In this document: one piece after another, positions 46,981 to 54,919 of the stretch | Position numbering within the stretch: position 1 is the stretch's first letter | Layout of the letters: every line of letters starts with the position of its first letter | DNA from: Streptococcus peroris ATCC 700780 | GTDB lineage: Bacteria; Bacillota; Bacilli; Lactobacillales; Streptococcaceae | Assembly: GCF_000187585.1 (NCBI RefSeq) | Contig: NZ_GL732463.1 | Coordinates: forward strand, 692,854 to 756,853 | Direction of reading: 5' to 3' | DNA: 64,000 nt | Position numbers and translations under genes: made by a program | Notes under the pieces: model-generated | Databases searched by the model: none | Seen by the model: only the letters and a program-made list of their open reading frames with translations | Told to the model about the DNA's origin: nothing

Positions 46981-47835
46981 ATGCTAGGAGCAATAGTTGG
47001 AGATATTGTAGGTTCTGTTTATGAATGGAACAACTTTAAAACGAAAGACTTTCCATTATTTCGTGAGGATTGCTTTTTCACAGATGATACGGTTATGACC
47101 TGCGCTGTTGCTGAAGCCATTATGAATGGTGGTCAGAAGGATGACTTTATTGATGCCATGAAGAAGTATGGTAGGATGTATCCTGATGCTGGTTATGGTG
47201 CTAGGTTTGATGTATGGATTCATAGCAATGACCGCGCCCCTTATAATAGCTTTGGCAATGGCTCTGCCATGCGTGTTTCTCCCTGTGCTTGGGTCATGGC
47301 TTGTTGCTTTTGTGCACGAACAGGTACCTGGCCAACTAGCAGAGCTCTTGCTCGACTTTCCGCAGAGGTGACTCATAATCATCCAGAGGGGGTCAAAGGA
47401 GCTATGGCGACGTCTGATGCTATCTTTATGTGTCGGTATTACTTTGGGGGCTACTGTAGTGACTACGGGCAACCAATCAATGATAACCCTATAGAGTGTA
47501 AGAAACGTATCAAGGAAAAAATAGAGAAGGAGTATGGCTATAATCTTTCTCAATCTCTGAATGAAATTCGTCCTAGCTATCATTTCAATGAAACTTGTCA
47601 GGATACAGTACCTCAGGCTATCATTGCATTTCTTGAAAGTACAGATTTTGAAGATGCAATTCGAAATGCCATTTCTCTTGGTGGGGATAGTGATACTCTT
47701 GCTGCCATCACAGGTAGTATAGCAGAGGCAGCTTATGGAATTCCTGATTGGATTAAGGATAAGACCTATACCTATCTTGATGAGCCCTTAAAGGATATCC
47801 TCAGACGCTGGGAAACTGAAATTCACATAAGTTAA
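46981..47835 (+). CDS. ADP-ribosylglycohydrolase family protein (DraG-like)
   Basis: 284 residues. Metal-binding FTDDTVMTCAVAEA near the start and GGDSDTLAAITGSIAEA near the end are the two signature blocks; FGNGSAMRVSPCAW lies between. The family removes ADP-ribose from proteins, nucleic acids or small molecules. The target here is unknown, and a role beside phage defence is a guess. GGAGG precedes ATG 46981. Its first 113 bases and ribosome site are duplicated at 46078. Confidence 0.88.
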   Translation: MLGAIVGDIVGSVYEWNNFKTKDFPLFREDCFFTDDTVMTCAVAEAIMNGGQKDDFIDAMKKYGRMYPDAGYGARFDVWIHSNDRAPYNSFGNGSAMRVSPCAWVMACCFCARTGTWPTSRALARLSAEVTHNHPEGVKGAMATSDAIFMCRYYFGGYCSDYGQPINDNPIECKKRIKEKIEKEYGYNLSQSLNEIRPSYHFNETCQDTVPQAIIAFLESTDFEDAIRNAISLGGDSDTLAAITGSIAEAAYGIPDWIKDKTYTYLDEPLKDILRRWETEIHIS

Positions 47836-47922
47836 CTGTGTTTTATAATTCGTGGAACTATTTATTGTCTTACAATGAAAATGAATTGCGAGGAAAGAGT
47901 AAAAAACTGGAGAGGAAGTTTG

Positions 47923-48396
47923 ATGCTAAAATCAAAAAAGTGGTTGTATATCGCTATCTTGTTGCCTTTTGTGCTTGTGAGTTTACCTTTTTTTATCAAT
48001 GGGAATATACGCAATGGCAATCTAATATATAGTGATAGTACTAAGTTTATCCTTGATCATGAAGAGTCTATTAAGAGTGAGATTGTTACCCATTTGAAAG
48101 ATGAGGGGCAGTCCGTAGACTCTGTAAAGCTTTTGCCTAATACAGCTCGGGGACACTATGATGATAGTGGTGATATGGGTGGTCATTATCATATTTACTT
48201 TTCAGCCTATGTCAATGATAATCCCAAGCAGTCCTTAAATGTCGAACTGTATTTTCCAGATGCAAGTATTCATGCTTTTACCGTTGTCCACCCCAATCCC
48301 TATAAGGATAAAAAGAAGATGAAGAGATGGTTTATAGGTGATATTAAAATATCAGATGATCCTTCCTGGGATGGACTGCGAGAGAGAGAAAGATAA
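47923..48396 (+). CDS. Single-pass membrane protein of unknown function
   Basis: 157 residues. One N-terminal membrane helix (LYIAILLPFVLVSLPFFI), then an extracellular domain with GHYDDSGDMGGHYHIYFSAYVND and a C-terminal LRERER. ATG 47923 is preceded by AGAGGAAG; an earlier in-frame ATG at 47875 has no ribosome site. No family recognised. It may be cotranscribed with the ADP-ribosylglycohydrolase. Confidence 0.6.
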   Translation: MLKSKKWLYIAILLPFVLVSLPFFINGNIRNGNLIYSDSTKFILDHEESIKSEIVTHLKDEGQSVDSVKLLPNTARGHYDDSGDMGGHYHIYFSAYVNDNPKQSLNVELYFPDASIHAFTVVHPNPYKDKKKMKRWFIGDIKISDDPSWDGLRERER

Positions 48397-48498
48397 AATA
48401 ATATCACGGGGAGTCAGTATTATTTTGGGAATAATTAATGATTAAAGCCAAGTAGGAATAGCAGAAAAGCCAGTTAGTATTTTTAGGAGAAAGTTATT

Positions 48499-48654
48499 AT
48501 GAAAAAAACAGTCGGGAAAACCTATCAATTTCTGTTTACTGCATCTGTTCTTGGGTTTGTTTCCTTGTGTATTAGCTTTAATTTCAGGTGTTTTGTACCT
48601 AACAGATTATGTGAGTTTATCACAGAAAGACGTATAGAAGTTAAGATATTGTAG
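48499..48654 (+). pseudogene. Small membrane protein, probably frameshifted
   Basis: ATG 48499 with AGGAGA 8 bases upstream reads MKKTVGKTYQFLFTASVLGFVSL and then a Cys/Arg-rich tail. A one-base shift near 48560 gives VLALISGVLYLTDYVSLSQKDV instead, a better membrane-protein ending at 48636. The original was probably a 45-residue membrane peptide. The remainder of 48397-48773 holds no other gene. Confidence 0.4.
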
Positions 48655-48773
48655 AACTAGTCTTTTTAATGGGTTGTTTAATTGCCTCTCCAAGTTTATA
48701 GATGGAGTTTCAATACCACAAATGATAAAATTAGTTACTAGACATTTTGAGATATCTTTAAGGAGAATTATAA

Positions 48774-49655
48774 ATGAAAAAAATTATGGTAATCATCAAT
48801 CCTACATCTGGTAGCGAAAAAGCTCTGGATTATAAGGTGAAACTGGAGAATAAAGCTAGAGACTACTTTGAAGATGTGGAGATTAAAATTACAAAGAAAG
48901 CGCAAGACGCCACAAACTTTGCAGAAGAAGCGTCTCGGGAGCACTATGATGCAGTTCTTGTTTTTGGTGGAGATGGGACTGTCAATGAAGTAATCTCTGG
49001 TATCGCCGAGAAAGACTATATTCCTAAACTGGCGATTATCCCAGGAGGAACTGGAAATCTCATTACGAAACTGTTAGAAATTAATCAAGATATTGATGGT
49101 GCCATTGACGAACTAGATTTTAATTCTACGAATAAGATTGATATCGGAAAATCAAATGGAAATTATTTTGGTTATATCTTTAGTATTGGCTCACTACCAG
49201 AGGCCATCCACAACGTTGGGATAGAGGATAAAACAAAATTTGGCATGCTCGCCTATGCGATTAATACTATGAAGTCTGTCGTAACAGATCAAGCATTTAA
49301 TATTACTGTTGAGACTGAAAAAGGAAATTACATCGGCCCTGCCAGCCATGTTTTAGTTCTTCTTACCAATTATTTCGCTGACAAGAAGATTTTTGAAGAA
49401 GACAAGGATGGTTATGCCAATATTTTGATTTTAAAAGATGCCTCAATCCTTACTAAATTGTCAGTTATCCCTGATTTATTAAAAGGGGATGTCGTCGTAA
49501 ATGATAATATCGAGTATATAAAAGCTCGTCATATAAAAATTTCTTCTGATTCTGAATTAGAAACGGATGTTGATGGTGACAAATCTGATGACCTACCAGT
49601 AGAAATCAAAGTGCTAGGTCAGCATATCGAAGTCTATTCTCAACCGAAACAATAA
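48774..49655 (+). CDS. Diacylglycerol/lipid kinase family protein (DagK/YegS type)
   Basis: 293 residues. INPTSGSEKA, the nucleotide site LVFGGDGTVNEVISGI and IPGGTGNLITKLL are the DAGK catalytic-domain motifs. It phosphorylates diacylglycerol or a related lipid for recycling into phospholipid. TAAGGAG precedes ATG. It has no obvious operon partner. Confidence 0.88.
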   Translation: MKKIMVIINPTSGSEKALDYKVKLENKARDYFEDVEIKITKKAQDATNFAEEASREHYDAVLVFGGDGTVNEVISGIAEKDYIPKLAIIPGGTGNLITKLLEINQDIDGAIDELDFNSTNKIDIGKSNGNYFGYIFSIGSLPEAIHNVGIEDKTKFGMLAYAINTMKSVVTDQAFNITVETEKGNYIGPASHVLVLLTNYFADKKIFEEDKDGYANILILKDASILTKLSVIPDLLKGDVVVNDNIEYIKARHIKISSDSELETDVDGDKSDDLPVEIKVLGQHIEVYSQPKQ

Positions 49656-50051
49656 TAAAATATGTTTTAAATCAATTTTTGAAGATTCGAAAACTATATA
49701 GGTGAAGCTCTTGCAAAACCATTTATTATGGACAATGACAAGTAGGTTCAATTTTATAGGAAGTCGTTAAAATGGAAGCAGTTCTAGCATAAATAATGTT
49801 TGTCTGAGTCGGAGTATGGGCTGTTTGGGTTATCTAAGCTAACCAAATTAAAGCAAGGAGAAATGAGAGATTTATTGGTTATATCAATAAATATGATAGC
49901 GATGGTGAACCCTACTTGAGAAATTACATAAGATGAGGACCAGTGTGATTAGAGCTGAAGGTTTTTGTTAGGTCGGATTTTCAAATAATATATTTGTTCT
50001 TTTATCATGCTTGGTCTATAATGAAATAAATGATAAAAATAGGAGACAAAT
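49656..50051. other. Gene-poor interval with a promoter for the next gene
   Basis: No complete gene. 49835-49936 contains a stop-bounded coding-like stretch (NQIKARRNERFIGYINKYDSDGEPYLRNYIR) that looks like the decayed end of a small protein gene. TTGTTC (49994-49999), 17 bases, TATAAT (50017-50022) is a good promoter for the gene at 50052. Confidence 0.55.
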
Positions 50052-50363
50052 ATGAAATTACAAGATTTTACAGAAAAAGAACAAGAAATGATTAAAAATG
50101 GACTTACAACGTCCAAGATTAGTGACAAGGAAACAGCAGATAAGATTATCGCCTTGGTTCCCCAAGATTACATTAAACGGATCCCATTTTTCGTAAGAAA
50201 ACATGCGATAACACGGACCATTAAAAGAATTTCACTTGAATATCCTGAATTATACGCTGTTGCTGCGCAAAAAGGAGACCTTCCGGAAAAAGAAAGAGAA
50301 GAATTACGTCAAATTATTACGGGTATTTTCCAAGAGAAAATGAAGAAGCATAACATCAAGTAG
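50052..50363 (+). CDS. Small soluble hypothetical protein
   Basis: 103 residues, helical and charged, with no signal or membrane segment. The segment RIPFFVRKHAITRTIKRISLEYPELYAV may form an amphipathic pair of helices. No family recognised. It has its own promoter and AGGAGA upstream. Its last codons and about 50 bases after them recur as a degenerate copy at 51229-51303. Confidence 0.6.
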   Translation: MKLQDFTEKEQEMIKNGLTTSKISDKETADKIIALVPQDYIKRIPFFVRKHAITRTIKRISLEYPELYAVAAQKGDLPEKEREELRQIITGIFQEKMKKHNIK

Positions 50364-50412
50364 ATGCTTAAATCTGTCGTAATAGCAACTTTATATGATG
50401 CTTGGTGAGTTG
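50338..50412 (+). repeat. 75-base direct repeat, left copy
   Basis: It spans the 3' end of the 50052 gene and its flank (AAATGAAGAAGCATAAC ... AACTTTATATGATGCT). The right copy at 51229-51303 has about 80 percent identity by eye. Each contains an AGCAT...ATGCT stem. Confidence 0.6.
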
Positions 50413-50423
50413 AAAGGAATAGA

Positions 50424-51176
50424 ATGGATTATCAAAAAATACGAAACAAATATATTCTACCTGCTAGAGTGGTGTCTATTTTGGTAGCTTTTCTCATCAT
50501 TTTTTTCCATTGGATGATAAAAGATTTAACTTTACAAACCTTGTCTATACTTCTATTGATTGTTTGCTTGTCTATCTTTGTATGGTTTAATAACACAAAA
50601 TATCTGAAGAGAGTTGAAACATTAATCTATGTGGATATGGATTTAGCCTCTTTGAAACAATATATTCAAATTAACGAGAACGCAAAATCTTCAAAGCTAC
50701 AAATTGACGCGAAAACCATACAGGTAATGTACTTTTACATGATTGGAGATTTTGATAGAGCCATACAAAATTCTCAAGAAATTTTGAATGATAACAAAGT
50801 AAAACAACAGTACAAAAATATTTTGCAGAACTATATGATTCGCTCGACGATTCTTTCTCGTCAAAATATGGATAGGGAAGAATTGGACTCTTTGCTAAGA
50901 GGTTTGACTATCTCCGATGCTGCGTTTGCAGAAAAAACTAAAAATTTGAGTAGGGCTATCTACGATTTAACAATCGCGCATCAAAGCAATGATTACTTTG
51001 AAAATGATAGCCATGATTATAAATACCAGAAACTAGAAATAAACTACTTCCAGGCAATGAATGCCTCTATCAAAGGAGACATTACAAGGGCTACTGACTT
51101 GCTCAATCGACTATCAAAAGAAGATGATACGCTCTATATTGTACGAATGGCTAAAAGCTTACTCGCTTCAATGTAG
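50424..51176 (+). CDS. Membrane-anchored TPR-like protein
   Basis: 250 residues. Two N-terminal membrane helices (VVSILVAFLIIFFHWM and TLSILLLIVCLSIFVWF), then a cytoplasmic helical repeat region (AIQNSQEILNDN, LDSLLRGLTISDAAFAEKT, NYFQAMNASIKGDITRATDLLNRL) that looks like degenerate TPRs. It probably scaffolds other proteins; function unknown. GAAAGGAA lies before ATG. The gene is bracketed by the 75-base direct repeat. Confidence 0.6.
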   Translation: MDYQKIRNKYILPARVVSILVAFLIIFFHWMIKDLTLQTLSILLLIVCLSIFVWFNNTKYLKRVETLIYVDMDLASLKQYIQINENAKSSKLQIDAKTIQVMYFYMIGDFDRAIQNSQEILNDNKVKQQYKNILQNYMIRSTILSRQNMDREELDSLLRGLTISDAAFAEKTKNLSRAIYDLTIAHQSNDYFENDSHDYKYQKLEINYFQAMNASIKGDITRATDLLNRLSKEDDTLYIVRMAKSLLASM

Positions 51177-51228
51177 TTGTTGAAGAAGTGAGGCGCTTGT
51201 TATAAAAAGGGATGTTACTATTTAGTGT

Positions 51229-51303
51229 AAATGAAAAAGCATAACATCAAGTAGATACTAAAATGAGTAAATAGCTACTTTATATTATGCTGACTGATCG
51301 GAG
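51229..51303 (+). repeat. 75-base direct repeat, right copy
   Basis: Starts AAATGAAAAAGCATAACATC and ends near ATTATGCTGACTGATCGG. It is not attached to a complete reading frame, so it is a remnant of the end of the 50052-type gene. Confidence 0.6.
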
Positions 51304-51310
51304 ATTAAAA

Positions 51311-52330
51311 TCATTCCCACATACTATGCTGGACTCTGACACCATAGCTATCTACGGAACCATCTCTATTAAACTTAGCTTCGATCCTGTATCTTTTCCA
51401 GAGGTCGTAATCTTCTGTTTGCATGGTTAGAATGAAGTTATCATCGGTATCGGAGATATTATAATCAGCAGGATTGACTTCAAAGATATCGATTAATTTT
51501 CGTGTTTGAAAATCCTGGAGTTTGAGGTTTACTAGATTGACATGATTGATAGAAATTTCCTGCAGTTGATGGGTATCTTTGGGTGTTCTATAGTAGGTAA
51601 TGACGCAGTTTTTTAGTTGTTCAGTATCCTTTCCAGTGGGAGTAAGGCTCATAAAACCATAAGCCTGATTGTCACGCTTGATTTCAAGAAGCTGACCGTA
51701 GTAGAAATGGTCGTTTTTTTGGTTGGTAATGAGGCTCTCTGGACTTTTATCTTCGAAGGTAAAACCTTGGTCCAAAAGCTCGGAAGCCTTGGTCTCTCCA
51801 ATAATAACATTGGTATTTTGAAGCGTTACTAGAACAGGTTGAGCTGGGAGTCCACTCATCATGATGCAAAACATAAAAATATAACTCGTGAAAAAAACAG
51901 ATCCGATAATAGCATTGGTTGGTGCATAAACATGACTGTTTTGAAAATTTTTTCTTATTGCTGTTACAATTAATTTGCCAATACTTTTGAAAATCATACT
52001 AACAAGTACGATGAAAAATTGTTTTTTCAAACATTCATAGATTGCTTGAGGTTGGCTATAACCATGATAATAAAATCCAACGAATACTAGAAGATTTACA
52101 ATTAGATAGATTAAAAAGAACCAATGAACCTCTTTAAGAGCATTGGAGTCAGTGATTTCTTCATAGTCAACGTGAATTCTTCCTTGAAATGCCTGCCCAA
52201 GCTTATAGATCCATTTTGGGAGATTTTTACCATGTCTGACTGCGACTACAAGTCTGAGATAGAGATAGATGGTAAAGAATAAGGATAAAAAGAAAATAGC
52301 ATAAAAAGCCAAAACGATATTAGTGAACAT
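51311..52330 (-). CDS. Membrane protein with extracytoplasmic ETKAS-type domain (paralogue A)
   Basis: 339 residues. Four hydrophobic helices in the first 165 residues, then an external domain beginning TLQNTNVIIGETKASELLDQGFTFED and ending YRIEAKFNRDGSVDSYGVRVQ. The same layout and the ETKAS-[DE]-L-x2-GF motif occur in the protein encoded divergently at 52581, so the two are paralogues. I know no named family. A -10 TGCTATAAT is present on the minus strand at 52388-52380. Confidence 0.65.
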   Translation of the reverse strand: MFTNIVLAFYAIFFLSLFFTIYLYLRLVVAVRHGKNLPKWIYKLGQAFQGRIHVDYEEITDSNALKEVHWFFLIYLIVNLLVFVGFYYHGYSQPQAIYECLKKQFFIVLVSMIFKSIGKLIVTAIRKNFQNSHVYAPTNAIIGSVFFTSYIFMFCIMMSGLPAQPVLVTLQNTNVIIGETKASELLDQGFTFEDKSPESLITNQKNDHFYYGQLLEIKRDNQAYGFMSLTPTGKDTEQLKNCVITYYRTPKDTHQLQEISINHVNLVNLKLQDFQTRKLIDIFEVNPADYNISDTDDNFILTMQTEDYDLWKRYRIEAKFNRDGSVDSYGVRVQHSMWE

Positions 52331-52379
52331 GACTGTTTCCCCTGTTTTTCAATTGCTAGAGAACAATTTTCTTAGCTCC

Positions 52380-52388
52380 ATTATAGCA
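52380..52388 (-). promoter_or_regulatory. Extended -10 promoter of paralogue A
   Basis: Minus-strand TGCTATAAT about 50 bases before the start codon. No clear -35. Confidence 0.6.
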
Positions 52389-52442
52389 TTTTGTAGGGAA
52401 ATAGAGCTAGAAATAATAGCAGTTTCCTTAAAGATAAAAAGA

Positions 52443-52457
52443 TGAGAATCATTGTCA
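52443..52457. promoter_or_regulatory. Fur-family-like 7-1-7 palindrome
   Basis: TGAGAAT-C-ATTGTCA differs from the Fur/PerR-class pattern TGATAAT-N-ATTATCA at two positions. It lies in the divergent region between the two paralogues, where it could control both. Regulator unknown. Confidence 0.35.
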
Positions 52458-52580
52458 TTTAAGCTTTACCGATTGTACTGATAGAAGGCGACCCCTTCTT
52501 ACTTATTGTTTTATTGATTGGGAATTTGACAATAAAGAGAAAGATAAGATTTGAGAGAGAACATAAAGGAGTAGAGAGCC

Positions 52581-53597
52581 ATGGGTAGAACGGTGATTAT
52601 AGGTACTTTAATTGCTTTTACAATCTTTAATCTGCTGCTAGGTCTGGGCTTTTATCTTTTTCTCAAGAAGAAAAAAGAGAATGGGCAGGCATTGTACGAA
52701 ACGTCTGTAAACCAACAAACTCGAACGGATAAGCTAGGGTTAGGTGAGTTTTTGATTTACCTGACATTGATTGCAATTGCAGGGATGTTTGCATTTCAGA
52801 CCTTAAATAGAGGTGGTGTTGGGAATTCTATTTTAGCTAAAATGATTATTTTCCCAGCTCTAATGGCCCTTTTCAATGCTCGAAAGCGGACTGGGAAGTC
52901 TTTGCTTGCCCTCCTTATAACCTTTATGGTCTTTCTAGTAGGAGTCATGTTTAATCTCACGATTGGTTTCCCGCCTCAAGCACCGATTTTGCAGATTAAT
53001 GAAAATAAAATTACTCTAGCAGAGACCAAAGCAAGTGATCTGATGGAAGCTGGATTTGATATCTATGTAAAACAGGGTGATGGTGGTAGGGACTACGAAG
53101 ATCTCCTGACAGATGGAAGTTTCCAGAAGTATTCAGGAGATAAATCAATCACCATCGGAAAAGGCTTTAAGCTGGATAGCAATGCTGTGTCCTATGCTCC
53201 CTATCTTCTAGTAAAAGACGGCATTGTACTGGGGAGTATCTCCTTTTATGGAGCTGAGGACCAGGATGTGGCTTTAGAAGATTCCAAGGTTATTCAGGTT
53301 CGATTTAACAAGGAGAGCATTGAAGCAGCCAAAAAACATTCTATAACATTGAAATTGGATGAACTCAACTTGACTACTAGACTAGATGTTCCAATTGTTC
53401 AAGAAACTTTCAAAAAGCATCTATGGTCAATTCCCCCATCCAATACAAACGATGTCACTCAGCTATGGTATGGATTAAAGTGGAAAAGTAATAGCGATCA
53501 TCTATTTTGGAATGAATATTATAGTCTCATCCGCTTAGATGAAAATTACCACATGATAGATTTTGAATTATCAGCTGAGATTGCAAGAAATGATTGA
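52581..53597 (+). CDS. Membrane protein with extracytoplasmic ETKAS-type domain (paralogue B)
   Basis: 338 residues. One N-terminal helix, a charged cytoplasmic loop (KKKKENGQ...), three more helices to about residue 137, then an external domain starting APILQINENKITLAETKASDLMEAGFDIYV. The end (YYSLIRLDENYHMIDFELSAEI) corresponds to the end of paralogue A. Function unknown. AAAGGAG lies about 9 bases before ATG. Confidence 0.65.
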   Translation: MGRTVIIGTLIAFTIFNLLLGLGFYLFLKKKKENGQALYETSVNQQTRTDKLGLGEFLIYLTLIAIAGMFAFQTLNRGGVGNSILAKMIIFPALMALFNARKRTGKSLLALLITFMVFLVGVMFNLTIGFPPQAPILQINENKITLAETKASDLMEAGFDIYVKQGDGGRDYEDLLTDGSFQKYSGDKSITIGKGFKLDSNAVSYAPYLLVKDGIVLGSISFYGAEDQDVALEDSKVIQVRFNKESIEAAKKHSITLKLDELNLTTRLDVPIVQETFKKHLWSIPPSNTNDVTQLWYGLKWKSNSDHLFWNEYYSLIRLDENYHMIDFELSAEIARND

Positions 53598-53655
53598 GAA
53601 CTGGACCTTATAAAAATAAGGCAAACAAATATTGAGGATGAAACAAGGAGAAAAA

Positions 53656-54381
53656 ATGAAGACTTATTTTATTGGTGGTTTAGGAAGCAATGAGTACCAT
53701 GCTTTGGATTTTTTTAACGAGTTGAATGAGCCAGTTACGTTTTTAAATCCCTACCATTCAGAAATTACCAGCAAGGAAGATTTAATAGCTTGGTTTTCTC
53801 GTGAACTTCATAATGAAACAGAAGTTTGTCTAATTGCTCATTCCTTGGGTGCTGATATGGCTCGCTTTTTGGCAGCTCAGTGTCCACAAGTTGCTTTCTT
53901 GATTTTATTAGATGGTGGCTATTTGGACTTGGATCAATTGATGTCTCTTGAGGATGAACTAAGGTCAACGGATGATTACTTTAAAACACAGACCTTTACC
54001 GATATAGAAGCGGTCATTTCCGAGGAAAAGAAAGGTGCTCCTTATTGGTCGAAAAATTTGGAGAGGGCTGTAAGAGAGTCCTTTAAATGGAATGAAAGAG
54101 ATCAAAAATTTGAACTGGCACTCGATCGAGAGAAAGTTTTTAATCTACTAAGGTTAAGACGAGAGCTTAAGGCTAGTGACATTAGATTGGTTGCTACCAA
54201 GGTATTGTTGATTGTCCCAGACTTTCCTAAGGATCAAGACTGGCGAACTCAAGCCCTCAATCAAGTACCAGCTTCATTTGAAATGAGGTTTATTGAAGAT
54301 TGTGGGCATGACCTCTACACAGAACGTCCCAATGAACTTGCGCGTATGATTCACCAGTGGTTTGAAAAATCAGTAAGGTAA
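53656..54381 (+). CDS. Alpha/beta hydrolase
   Basis: 241 residues. YFIGGLGSNEYHALDF opens the fold, CLIAHSLGADMARFLA contains the nucleophile Ser, and EDCGHDLYTERPNE the catalytic His. Substrate unknown. AAGGAGA (53644-53650) fixes ATG 53656. It follows paralogue B after about 58 bases and may share its message. Confidence 0.8.
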   Translation: MKTYFIGGLGSNEYHALDFFNELNEPVTFLNPYHSEITSKEDLIAWFSRELHNETEVCLIAHSLGADMARFLAAQCPQVAFLILLDGGYLDLDQLMSLEDELRSTDDYFKTQTFTDIEAVISEEKKGAPYWSKNLERAVRESFKWNERDQKFELALDREKVFNLLRLRRELKASDIRLVATKVLLIVPDFPKDQDWRTQALNQVPASFEMRFIEDCGHDLYTERPNELARMIHQWFEKSVR

Positions 54382-54481
54382 ATGATTCAGTTTCGATTTC
54401 TTGAAGTTGCTATACAGAAATTTTCTTTTTAAATCGTAAAGAATAGACGAAACTAGCGAAGCAAAAAATAGCCGAAAAGTA

Positions 54482-54510
54482 TTTACAAGCCTTATAAAAT
54501 ATGATATAGT
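54482..54510 (+). promoter_or_regulatory. Strong promoter of the structured RNA / polyamine operon
   Basis: TTTACA, 17 bases, TATAGT, with TGA directly before the -10. The predicted transcription start is near 54517, the first base of the first RNA stem. Confidence 0.75.
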
Positions 54511-54516
54511 GATAAT

Positions 54517-54848
54517 GCTTAGAAAATGGGATTGATGTTTTCTAGCAAATATAAACCCGAGTAAAAAATACCTACGGACAGGTTGGGTTGAATGCCGAAG
54601 CGTGGCTGGGAAGCCACATTATTGATAGGGTTAAAAGCCTACTTTTATAAGTTGATGTTAGGATGAAGATCCTAATTCGTATACATTTGTTAGTGTGGTG
54701 AAAGCACACGTCATCTTGTGAAACGATCAATAAAGTACGTAATATTTGCTACTAGAGAGTTTGGAAACATCAGGAACAGAAATACTCAACAGAAACAAAG
54801 TAAAAAACGTCAGTAGATTGTAGAGCGGGTGGAAACCTGCTCTTTTTT
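54517..54848 (+). ncRNA. Structured non-coding RNA or long leader with terminator, family not recognised
   Basis: About 330 nt with no reading frame of note. Visible helices: GCTTAGAAAA/TTTTCTAGC (54517-54546), AACCC/GGGTT enclosing ACCT/AGGT (54554-54589), GTGGCT-GGGA-AGCCAC (54602-54617), TAGG/CCTA (54626-54641), TTAGGAT-GAAG-ATCCTAA (54658-54675), GTGTG/CACAC (54693-54709), CTACT/AGTAG (54749-54816), and the terminator AGAGCGGGT-GGAA-ACCTGCTCT plus T run (54822-54848). ACCCG at 54555 could also pair with CGGGT of the terminator. It is not RNase P RNA, tmRNA, 6S or SRP RNA by their known cores. The polyamine operon starts 71 bases after its end. Confidence 0.7.
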
Positions 54849-54919
54849 CATGAGTTCATAAAATGAAGTAGCTCATATGTAAACGAGAAAAATTCCTAAA
54901 TGAAGTAAAGGAGTTCTAT

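Noticed and set aside
47056..47583. 175-codon open frame on the minus strand
   Set aside because: It is antisense to the well-conserved ADP-ribosylglycohydrolase and has no recognisable motif or ribosome site.
54517..54848. RNase P RNA, tmRNA, 6S RNA, lysine riboswitch or T-box as identity of the structured RNA
   Set aside because: The RNase P GAGGAAAGTCC core, the tmRNA tRNA-like ends and tag frame, the L-box core and the T-box AGGGTGG motif are all absent.
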